Shown piece after piece: positions 8,048-15,830 of a stretch of DNA of 64,000 nt. Under the pieces are notes generated by a model. It did no database searches. It saw only the letters and a program-made list of their open reading frames with translations, and was not told the origin of the DNA. Source of the stretch: Streptomyces sp. DG2A-72 (GTDB taxonomy: Bacteria > Actinomycetota > Actinomycetes > Streptomycetales > Streptomycetaceae); contig NZ_JASTLC010000001.1 of NCBI RefSeq assembly GCF_030499575.1, positions 682,001 to 746,000 of the forward strand, given 5' to 3'. Each line of letters begins with the position of its first letter. The first letter of the stretch is position 1. Position numbers and translations under genes: made by a program.

Positions 8048-11000
8048 CTATCCCTTCGCCCCCGTACCGCCTTGCGGAGTACGGCACGTCACCCGGAACC
8101 CGAGTTGATGGAATCGGACATGTGGATCGAACCATCCGCCGATCAAGGACCAGACGGGACTGTGTGAGGGCGGGGTCACTCCGCCCTTCACGACGATCGA
8201 CACGGCGGGCCCGATCCCGGGGCCCTCGGCCAGGTCCCGCAGTTCCTGTTCGGTCGCCGACATCAGCCTCAGTGAGGTGTTGCACCACTGCCACACGCTC
8301 CCGAACAGGTCGTGCACCCCTCGTGTGTTCGGCGGGAGGAGGCCCACCGGTAACCCCGGTCCGTACTCCGGGGCGACGGCGGTCAGGTCCATCTGATCCA
8401 TGTGCTCCTTGACCGCCTTGACCAGTCCCTCAACCGTCTCCGCCCGGTCCACCGGGGCGCGTGTGCCGGACTCGCCATGCCGCTCGGCTCGTGGGAAGAG
8501 GCGGAGTCTGCGGGGTCTGGCGGGCTGCTCCGCCGGGACCAGGGCGCCCAGCACCCCGTGAAAGATCCGGAGCCTGCCGTGCGCCGCGCTGTCCCATTCC
8601 GCAGCGGACGGCAGCCGGAAGAGATGGCCGCCGTTGCGCTCTGTCAGCCAGGCGCAATACGCGGTGGCCTCGAAGAAGTTGACCCCGGTCACGGGCTGGT
8701 TGGGGGCGTTGAGCCGGCTGTTGAGCCAATAGCGGGGAAAGCGGATCTTCTGCTTGCGGATCCAGGCCCAGCCGCGCTCGTCCCACCAGGCGCGCTGCTC
8801 GTACCCGCCGTCGCCCACGAACTCCGCGAACTCCATGTTCGTCACGGGGTACCGGCCGATCCGGAACGGCTCGACCGGTCCGGTGCGCGGCACGTCGACG
8901 AGGTTGCGCAGCGGCGACCTCACCGAGACACGGGGATCTAGTCGTCCCAGTGCGCGTACATCGTCGATCCGGAGCAAGTGGTCCTTCCCGAGGAAGGAGT
9001 CCTTTTCGTCCCGTGCCGTCTTTCGCAGCAGGGCCGGCACCGTGGCGCCGACGGCCCGTTGCCCTGGTGCGGCGAGTTCCAGAACGCACTCGTGCGCCAG
9101 TCGCAGGGCACCGCCCCGCACGAGGAGTTCGACCAGCCGTTCGGCGTCCTTCCCGGGCAGCAGGGCGACCAGAATGCGCAGGACGTCCTCCCATGCCTCC
9201 GGGGCGTCGACCGCGGCGGCCAAGCCCGCCTTGTGGAACCCCTGGGCCAGTTGGCGGGCGGCGAAGTAGTCCCGCAGCAGATCGAACCGGAATTCCGCGA
9301 CGTCCGGGGCGCCCGTGTCTCGCAGCAGACCGAGCAGCCGCCCCGTGGCGATCGCCTCCCCGTCCTCCGGCCGAACGGTCACACGGTGCTGTCCGGCCTT
9401 CTTCAGCGCAAGCGCCACTCGGGCCAGCCAGTCTTCCACCGCCGGCGCCTGCCGGGGGTCGGCGAGCCGTTCGTGCCAGCGGCCGACATACAGTTCGAGG
9501 ATGGCCCTGAGGTTGGCGTTCCGCAGCGTCCGGTCCGTTGCGCGGAGTTCGCACAGCAGGCTCAGGAGTTGCGGATTGCGCAGATGACGCGAGACCGAAC
9601 CGCCCCCGGCCGCGAGCAGATCGACGAGTGTGGGATCGCCGTGCCGTTGCGCGAGCAGTTCGGTGACCTGTTGCTCGCTCAGCTCCCGGACCGTCATGTT
9701 CCTGGACCCCAGGACCAGCGCGGTGCGCTCGGTCCGGCAGGCCAGCAGCGTTCCGGTGTCCGAGGCGCCCGCGCGCAACGTGTCCAGGTCCGCGCGCAGC
9801 CGGTCCCGGGCGGGTGCGGACAGCCGGTCGACGTCGTCCAGCAGGAGGTACAGAGGTGAGCTGAACAGCCAGTGCAGATGGTCGAGCTTCCCCACGGTCC
9901 GGACCAGGTCGTGGCACGGGAGGTGGTACCGCTGGTTCCGGTACGTGAAGCTCGCGAACGCGTTGCGCGCCACATGCGCCTCGACACGTCCCGCGAGGTC
10001 GCATTCCGGATCGGTGTCCAGTGGGACGTACAGCGGTAGGTGGTGACGGACGCGTAGGCCGTGCTCCTCGAACCGGGGCAGGAACCAGGCGTGTTCGATG
10101 CCGAGCAGCGAGGTCGTCTTGCCCGCTCCGGTGCCGCCGATGAGGGTCCCGTGGCGGGTGAGGGCCGGAGCCTGCGTGACCGACTCGACGAAGGCGACGA
10201 CCTGTTCGTCCGGTTCCGCGTCCGGGGCGGGCCACAGATCCGCCGCCAGCGAGATCACTCCGCGCGCCTGCGGTCGGGTCCGGCAGTGTCCCTCCAAACG
10301 GTAGGCGATCTCGTGGAAGCCGGTCTCGCGCAGTCCGCGCGCCAGCTCCAGGGCGAGTGTTGTCTTCGCCGGGTCGTCGATGGGGGACCCCGCCCAGGAC
10401 CGGCCGGCCGGGAGAGCCCGCAGGAAGTTCGCAGCGACTGTGGGCAGCGTGACGCTGTTCGCGCTGAGCAGCGGATGCAGTACCTCTCGGAAGGGCAGCT
10501 TCCTGCCCAGTCGCTCCTCACAGCTTTCCGCGCGGTGCCGGTACTCCTCGGAGAACAGGTCCGCGGCGGTGAGCATCTGGACAGAGGCCTGCCTGAGCCG
10601 GTCCGTGTCCAACGCCGCCAGGGCGAACCGCGGCATGCCCAGGACGACTTGATGACCTCTCGTCCGTGCCCAGGCGAGGAAGTCGAGGATGCGGGCTGTC
10701 GGGTCCTCGGGCGAGGTTTCCGCTCGGTCGACGAGCACGTGTTCTGGAGGAGCCGCCGAGAAGTCGACCGCCAGGAGCGTCGGGGCGCGTTCCTTCCGTA
10801 GGGCAGGCTCGGCTGCCTTGTGCGGCTCGGCTCCGGTGTGGCTGCCCGAGTCGCCGCGCCGGAGGCCGTCGGGGATGAGCCATGCAGCGCCGTCGAGCCA
10901 CTGACGATCGTGGCCCGCCAACTCCCGCAGGGACGGCCGTACATCGGCCGCGAAATGTGTCACCAGCAGGAGCGGGTGTTCCACGGCGAGCATCTCCCGG

Positions 11001-11410
11001 AAACTCTGCGCGGGCCCGGTGGGCGTGAGCATGGGCGTGGCGTGGAACAGCACGGGCGGCCCGTCGTCGGTGCCGCGAGCTGGTGGGGGCACCGTGAGCA
11101 GCCCGGCCAGCGGGTCGGACACAGGGGGGTCGTCGCCCCGGGACTCCAGCCGTCCGCACAGCGTCTCGACCCACTCCTGCTGTTCCACTCCGACAGGAAT
11201 CTCTCGCAGGACCTGTTGCAGCAGGTTCAACGGCAGTTGCCCCACCAGCCGGGCGGAGAAGTCCTTCGCCGCCCCCTCGAACTGGATGGTGTTCTTCCCC
11301 TCCCAGCCGTAGATCAGGGGTATGAGGGAATCGCGGCTCTCGCGAGTCCTGAAGTGTCTGCTCAGAAAGTCGACCGCGTCACTGAAGGGGTTCGACCCCG
11401 GATTCACCAT
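8048..11410 (-). CDS. NACHT-type STAND NTPase with adaptor domain and degenerate FGE domain
   Basis: 1120 residues from the ATG at 11410, 5 bases after the protease stop. Order: a helical adaptor-like domain (about 1-95), a linker domain (about 115-400), the NTPase (Walker A GGTGAGKTT at 425-433, Walker B YLLLDDVD at 521-528, sensor CRTERT at 558-563) and a winged-helix region ending in FRFDLLRDYFAAR (707-719), the hallmark close of a NACHT module. A C-terminal FGE/SUMF1 domain follows (about 840-1110, with RIGRYPVTNMEFAEFV, VTGVNFFEATAYCAWL, FRLPSAAEW and LGFRV). The cysteines that make formylglycine-generating enzymes catalytic are not visible in the C-terminal part, so I read this domain as a binding or sensor module. 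The family context is regulated NTP-dependent conflict systems. Confidence 0.85.
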   Translation of the reverse strand: MVNPGSNPFSDAVDFLSRHFRTRESRDSLIPLIYGWEGKNTIQFEGAAKDFSARLVGQLPLNLLQQVLREIPVGVEQQEWVETLCGRLESRGDDPPVSDPLAGLLTVPPPARGTDDGPPVLFHATPMLTPTGPAQSFREMLAVEHPLLLVTHFAADVRPSLRELAGHDRQWLDGAAWLIPDGLRRGDSGSHTGAEPHKAAEPALRKERAPTLLAVDFSAAPPEHVLVDRAETSPEDPTARILDFLAWARTRGHQVVLGMPRFALAALDTDRLRQASVQMLTAADLFSEEYRHRAESCEERLGRKLPFREVLHPLLSANSVTLPTVAANFLRALPAGRSWAGSPIDDPAKTTLALELARGLRETGFHEIAYRLEGHCRTRPQARGVISLAADLWPAPDAEPDEQVVAFVESVTQAPALTRHGTLIGGTGAGKTTSLLGIEHAWFLPRFEEHGLRVRHHLPLYVPLDTDPECDLAGRVEAHVARNAFASFTYRNQRYHLPCHDLVRTVGKLDHLHWLFSSPLYLLLDDVDRLSAPARDRLRADLDTLRAGASDTGTLLACRTERTALVLGSRNMTVRELSEQQVTELLAQRHGDPTLVDLLAAGGGSVSRHLRNPQLLSLLCELRATDRTLRNANLRAILELYVGRWHERLADPRQAPAVEDWLARVALALKKAGQHRVTVRPEDGEAIATGRLLGLLRDTGAPDVAEFRFDLLRDYFAARQLAQGFHKAGLAAAVDAPEAWEDVLRILVALLPGKDAERLVELLVRGGALRLAHECVLELAAPGQRAVGATVPALLRKTARDEKDSFLGKDHLLRIDDVRALGRLDPRVSVRSPLRNLVDVPRTGPVEPFRIGRYPVTNMEFAEFVGDGGYEQRAWWDERGWAWIRKQKIRFPRYWLNSRLNAPNQPVTGVNFFEATAYCAWLTERNGGHLFRLPSAAEWDSAAHGRLRIFHGVLGALVPAEQPARPRRLRLFPRAERHGESGTRAPVDRAETVEGLVKAVKEHMDQMDLTAVAPEYGPGLPVGLLPPNTRGVHDLFGSVWQWCNTSLRLMSATEQELRDLAEGPGIGPAVSIVVKGGVTPPSHSPVWSLIGGWFDPHVRFHQLGFRVTCRTPQGGTGAKG

Positions 11411-11415
11411 GGCTG

Positions 11416-12483
11416 TCACCCCAGCAGCCGCTCGGTCACCTCGGGGGAATGCACTCGTATGTCTTCCAGCACGGCGATGGCGGTGGTTCCCGCGTTTCTC
11501 AGGTACCGCTTCTCGCTGTTCGGTTCCCTCAGCATTCCCCCGCTGTGATGGATTCCGACCACCTCGAACCCATTGTTGAACACGGGCGATCCCGAAGAAC
11601 CCGGTTGTGTCGACGTCGTGTACTGGATGACCTTGCGATCGGCATAGACCACGAAGTTGTTCTGCATGGAGATCTTCTTGTAGTGGCCGCCGGGATGCTG
11701 AATGATGTTCACGCGCTGATCGGCAAAGACTCTCTCGGCCACGAGTGGCACCGCACGGACTCCGTCCGGTACGTCGGGCAGCTCGATCACCGTGACGTCG
11801 AGTCGGGCACTGGTGTGGAAGAGCCCTCCGGGCTTGCACCGCCGAGTCTGCACCGGGCGTTCGAGGCCCTGTCGGTCGAGCTGGTAGTCGAAGTCGTAAG
11901 TACTGGCCTCGGCCGTCCCCATGTCGCCGATCACATGGTGGTTGGTGACGAGCAGGCCCCCGGTGGTCAGGAACCCCGTGCCGACCCACCTCGGAGTGAC
12001 GACGCGGACGACCGCCCGCGCCGCCTCCAGGGCGAGTTCGAGCAGGGCGATGTCCCTGAGGGTGTTCTCGCCGATGATCTTCTCCGCGACCTGGTCGTCG
12101 TCCTCCCGGCCGCGCCAGTCGCCGGAGGGGCCGCGGTCGGCACTCGGCTTGACGGTGAACGGATAACGGGTCAGCAATTCGCGCAGATAGTCGGCGTCGT
12201 CCCCGCCGCCGAGATAGGCGATCATCTTGTTGACGAGCACTCCCAGCGTTTCCCTGCCGGGTTCGTCCTGCCCGAAGGACTGGAGCCGGTCCACGACCCG
12301 GACGGCCACCCCTCGTGGGGCTCCGTCGATGTCGAGGGACGCAATCACATCGTCCCAGCGAGGAGTTCCCGCGAACACATCTGTTACGAAGTCCACACGA
12401 CTCCGTACGGTACGGAAGTCCGGCATTCCGCCGAGAATTCCCACCGTCCGTTCGAAGTCGCGCGCGTCCAGCCTCACACTCAT
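11416..12483 (-). CDS. Trypsin-like serine protease with N-terminal effector-associated-type domain
   Basis: 355 residues. Residues 1-110 form a helical domain resembling the effector-associated domains that couple proteases to STAND NTPases (core IDGAPRGVAVRVVDRL, residues 52-67). The trypsin-2 fold follows, with catalytic His183 (TNHHV), Asp229 (ARLDVTVIEL) and Ser297 (GSSGSPV). There is no signal peptide, so it works in the cytoplasm. The ATG at 12483 follows a G-rich ribosome binding site. It is the first gene of the tightly packed cassette, and the NTPase gene begins 5 bases after its stop. I infer that it is the proteolytic effector released when the NTPase senses an invader; substrates are unknown. 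Confidence 0.88.
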   Translation of the reverse strand: MSVRLDARDFERTVGILGGMPDFRTVRSRVDFVTDVFAGTPRWDDVIASLDIDGAPRGVAVRVVDRLQSFGQDEPGRETLGVLVNKMIAYLGGGDDADYLRELLTRYPFTVKPSADRGPSGDWRGREDDDQVAEKIIGENTLRDIALLELALEAARAVVRVVTPRWVGTGFLTTGGLLVTNHHVIGDMGTAEASTYDFDYQLDRQGLERPVQTRRCKPGGLFHTSARLDVTVIELPDVPDGVRAVPLVAERVFADQRVNIIQHPGGHYKKISMQNNFVVYADRKVIQYTTSTQPGSSGSPVFNNGFEVVGIHHSGGMLREPNSEKRYLRNAGTTAIAVLEDIRVHSPEVTERLLG

Positions 12484-12624
12484 CGGCCATCCCCCATCGA
12501 CGCTGAGAGTGGCCTCATTGTGCCCGAGCCGCCGAATCGGTGGAGGGGTTTTGGTCAGCGTGACCCCGCCTGATCACACTGGTCGTATTCACGGGCCGTA
12601 TGTGGCGGAATTCTTCTCTCGTGG

Positions 12625-14862
12625 TCACTGAGCACCGGACACGCGCTGCTGGCGCAGGGCGGCGACCCTGCGGTACAGCTCGACCGCCTCGGCGCCCCGG
12701 CCGAGCTGTTCCAGGCAGTGGGCCTCGTCGTTGCGGCTGGCGAGCGTGTCGGGGTGGTCGGCCCCGAGGACGCGCTCGCGGGCGGCTGCCACCCGCCGGT
12801 ATTCGCTGAGGGCGTCGGCCCAGCGGCCCAGCCAGCCGAGTCCGACGGCGACCTCCCGGCGGCTGACGAGGGTGTCCGGGTGGTCGGGACCCAGCACCCG
12901 CTCGCGGATCGCGCACACGTCGCGGGACTCGGCGAGGGCTTCCTCCCAGCGGCCGAGGCGGCCGAGGTTGACGCCGAGGCCGTGGCGGGCGCGCAGGGTC
13001 TCGGGGTGGGCGGGGCCCTGGACGCGGGCACGGTCGTCGATCAGCTCGCGGTACAGCTTGAGGGCGTCGGCGCTGCGGCCGAGGCGGCCGAGGCTGATGC
13101 CGACCTCGTAGCGGGCGGCGAGGGTGTCGGCATGGTCGGCGCCGAGGGCCTGGGCGCGGGCTTCGGCGACCTCGGCATAGGTCTGCAGGGCTTCCGGCCA
13201 GCGGCCCAACTGACCCAGCGCGTAGGCGACTTCGTAGCGCGTGACCAGGGTGTCGGGGTGGTTCGGTCCCAGCACACGGGCGCGCGCGGCGGCCACGTCG
13301 CAGGCCATGCGGTACGAGTCCTCCAGGCGCCCGAGGCGGCTGAGGTTGAAGGCGAGGTTGTGGCGGCAGCGCAGGGTGTCGGGATGGTCGGCGCCCATGG
13401 TGCGCTCCCGGGCGGCGAGCACCGACGTATAGACCTGGTGGGCATCGAAGTGCCGCCCCAACTGGCCCAGGACGTAGGCCATTTCCTGGCGGACGGCCAG
13501 CGAGTCGGGGTGGTCGGCGCCGAGCACCCGGGTGCGGGCAGCGGCGACGTGCTTGTACTCCCGCAGGGCGTCGGCGGCGCGGCCGGTGCGGCTGAGGGTG
13601 AAGGCGACCTCGTAGCGGCTGGCGAGGGTGTCGGGGTGGTCGGGGCCGAGGAGGTGCTCGCGCTCGGCGGCGACGGCGCGGTGCACCTCGCCCGCCTCGG
13701 CCCAGCGCCCCAGCCGCCCGAGGCTCAGGCCCGCGTTGTGCCGGCCGGCCAGCGCGAGGAGGGTCTGCGCGGAAGGGGCGGGCGGCTCGTCCGGCACCGG
13801 CTCTTCGACCCGGCCGGTGACCGGGCGCGCGATCCACTCCCCGGTGAGGCCGGCTCCGGCGTCCGGGGGTGTGGTGACGATGCCTGCGCCGGTGGCCTTG
13901 TGGCCGGTGGTCATGCCGCGGGTCCAGGACGGCAGCCGGGTCTCGCGGGGCGCGGGCTCGGGCGGGCGGAGTTCCGGCTGCGGCGTCACGACCGTCGGCA
14001 CATACGTCGGCGTGGTGCGGCCCGCGTCGATCCTGCGGCACAACTCGCGGGCGTCGTGCGGGCGTTGCTCGGGCCGTTTGGCCAGCAGGTCCAGGATGAC
14101 CTGCTCGAAGTACTCGGGCAGCTCGGCGCGGTGGCTGCGGGGCGGCTGCGGCGGAGTGTCCCGGTGGCCGATGAGGATCGCCCAGGCGTCGTCGAGGTCG
14201 AACGGAGGTACCCCGGTGGCGATCTCGTACAGCACGCAGCCCAGCGAGTACAGGTCGCTGCGCCGGTCGACCTCCGTTCCGCTGATCTGCTCCGGCGACA
14301 TGTAGTGCGGGGTGCCCATGGCGATGCCGGTGCCGGTCAGCCGTGAGGTGAAGCCGATGTCGTGGCCCAGGCGCGCTATGCCGAAGTCGCAGATCTTCAC
14401 CGCGCCGTCGGTGAGCCGCACGATGTTCGCGGGTTTCAGGTCCCGGTGCACGATGCCCTGTTGATGCGTGTAGGCGAGCGCCGCGGCGACCTGGTCGGCG
14501 ATCTCGACGACGTCCGGGACGGGCAACGGATGGTGCTTGTTGTCCTCCAGGAGCTGACTGAGGTTGCGGCCCTCCAGGAGCTCCATGACGAGGTAGAGGA
14601 TGCCTTCGTGCTCGCCGAAGTCGTGGACGACGGTGACGCCGCGGTGCTGGAGCGCGGCGGCCACCCGGGCCTCGCGGCGGAACCGTTCGCGCAGGACGCG
14701 GGTGAAGGACTGGTCGTGGGACTGGCCCAGCGGCTTGAGGCACTTCACGGCCACCAGCCGGCCGAGCGATTCGTCGCGCGCCCGCCACACCTCGCCCATT
14801 CCCCCGCGCCCGATCAGGTCGAGCAGCCGGTACCGGCCCTGGATCAGCCTGGTCTCCGCCAT
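12625..14862 (-). CDS. Ser/Thr protein kinase with eight TPR-type repeats
   Basis: 745 residues. The kinase domain (about 8-280) has IGRGGMGEVW, catalytic VAVKCLK, HRDLKPANIV, DFGIA and the MSPEQ activation-segment motif: a complete Hanks-type kinase. A Pro-rich linker follows, then from about residue 410 eight tandem 42-residue repeats built on L-G-x-D-H-P-D-T-L-x-x-R, each a TPR-like helical pair. There is no transmembrane segment, unlike PknB-type kinases. It lies 141 bases upstream of the protease gene on the same strand, so it may be the first gene of the conflict operon or an independent neighbour. STK-TPR proteins of this form are common in Streptomyces, so the link is an inference from position only. 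Confidence 0.92.
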   Translation of the reverse strand: MAETRLIQGRYRLLDLIGRGGMGEVWRARDESLGRLVAVKCLKPLGQSHDQSFTRVLRERFRREARVAAALQHRGVTVVHDFGEHEGILYLVMELLEGRNLSQLLEDNKHHPLPVPDVVEIADQVAAALAYTHQQGIVHRDLKPANIVRLTDGAVKICDFGIARLGHDIGFTSRLTGTGIAMGTPHYMSPEQISGTEVDRRSDLYSLGCVLYEIATGVPPFDLDDAWAILIGHRDTPPQPPRSHRAELPEYFEQVILDLLAKRPEQRPHDARELCRRIDAGRTTPTYVPTVVTPQPELRPPEPAPRETRLPSWTRGMTTGHKATGAGIVTTPPDAGAGLTGEWIARPVTGRVEEPVPDEPPAPSAQTLLALAGRHNAGLSLGRLGRWAEAGEVHRAVAAEREHLLGPDHPDTLASRYEVAFTLSRTGRAADALREYKHVAAARTRVLGADHPDSLAVRQEMAYVLGQLGRHFDAHQVYTSVLAARERTMGADHPDTLRCRHNLAFNLSRLGRLEDSYRMACDVAAARARVLGPNHPDTLVTRYEVAYALGQLGRWPEALQTYAEVAEARAQALGADHADTLAARYEVGISLGRLGRSADALKLYRELIDDRARVQGPAHPETLRARHGLGVNLGRLGRWEEALAESRDVCAIRERVLGPDHPDTLVSRREVAVGLGWLGRWADALSEYRRVAAARERVLGADHPDTLASRNDEAHCLEQLGRGAEAVELYRRVAALRQQRVSGAQ
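12640..13670 (-). repeat. Eight 126-base coding repeats inside the kinase gene
   Basis: The TPR part of the kinase gene repeats with a 126-base (42-codon) period. The units are imperfect at DNA level but keep the codons for L-G-x-D-H-P-D-T-L. Unit boundaries are easiest to see at the repeated gtgtcgggatggtcggcgcc-like stretches on the plus strand. It is coding and not a CRISPR or satellite array. Confidence 0.85.
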
Positions 14863-14976
14863 CTCGTGCCGTCGCCCCCGTCGATGGTCGCCCCGCCCTC
14901 TGTCTCACGGATCCCCGCCGACGATCGGTCGGCCCCCTCCGTGACACTCCCCTCGTTGCTCGTCCAGTATGGCGAC

Positions 14977-15821
14977 CTATCGTCCGAGTTTGTACGGTGC
15001 CGGGCGCGAGCCGGGGCCGAGGCGGGCCATCGCGCGGAGGATGTGTTTGGGTGGGAGTTGCCAGCGCACACGTGCGGGAACACAGCGCAGCAGGGTGCCC
15101 GTGGCACGCAACTGCCGGGTGACGACGGCGGGTTGCGGGGCCGGTCTGCCGTACAGCTCATGGGCGTACGGCGGCAGGGCGGCGTACGCCAGTTGTGCCA
15201 CACGCCGCCACAGCACTTCCCGCGCCGGTATGAGCACGGGGTGCGTCGGCGGGCGGAGGAGGAAGTCGTCCACCGCGCGTGCTTCGGGTCCGGCGGCGAG
15301 TTCGGGGCGCACCTTCTCGAAGTAGGCGTCCATCTCCGCCCGGTTCGCGGGGAGGGCGTCCGGGGCGAGGCCCACCAGGCGGGCGCTGACCCGCTGTTCG
15401 CCGATGTAGCTGTCCGCCTGGGCGTCGGTGAGGCGGAAGCCGGAGCGGCGCGCGACGTGCAAGTAGGAGTCTATTTCGGCGCAGTGCACCCACAGCAGCA
15501 GCTCGGGTTCGTCGACGCCGTACCGCTCACCGGTGTCCGGGTCGGTCGCCCCGAGCATGCTGTGGATCTTCCGCACCCGGGCGCCCGCCCGCTCGGCGGC
15601 CTCGGTGGTGCCGTAGGTGATGGTGCCGACGAAGTTGGCGGTCCGCATCAGCCGGCCCAGGCGTCATTGCGGAAGTCGGAATTCTGCATGACGCCGCGCA
15701 CCGCGCGCGGATGCAGTGCCTGGAAGTAGAGCGCGCGGACTCCGGCGACCCACATCATCGGGTCGCCGTGCATCTGCCAGGTCACGGAACCTGGGCCGAA
15801 CAGACCCGGATCGCCCGTCAT
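14977..15821 (-). pseudogene. MpaB-like oxygenase (DUF2236), single-base frameshift
   Basis: Reading starts at the ATG at 15821 and gives MTGDPGLFGPGSVTWQMHGD, the classic start of a DUF2236/MpaB oxygenase, running to ...RNDAWAG and a stop at about 15653. The rest of the family (LMRTANFVGTITYGTTEAAE, then the heme-region RSGFRLTD and the C-terminus) continues one frame over, from about 15650 to the stop at 14977. Restoring one G in the run at about 15654-15656 (TGGGCC to TGGGGCC) joins the two halves as ...DAWGRLMRTANFVG. It begins 9 bases after the stop of the acyl-CoA dehydrogenase, in operon-like order. Either a real inactivating mutation or a homopolymer sequencing error. Confidence 0.85.
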
Positions 15822-15830
15822 GCCCGAAGA

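Noticed and set aside
8430..10235. 600-codon frame inside the NACHT gene
   Set aside because: Shifted frame of the same strand with Arg/Gly/Pro-rich low-complexity translation; the NACHT frame holds all motifs.
12640..13670. Regular 126-base repeats, at first sight an array
   Set aside because: They are in one coding frame and encode TPR units; no spacers of CRISPR type.
5013..14862. Prophage or integrative element carrying the conflict genes
   Set aside because: No integrase, attachment repeats, tRNA or phage structural genes seen at either side.
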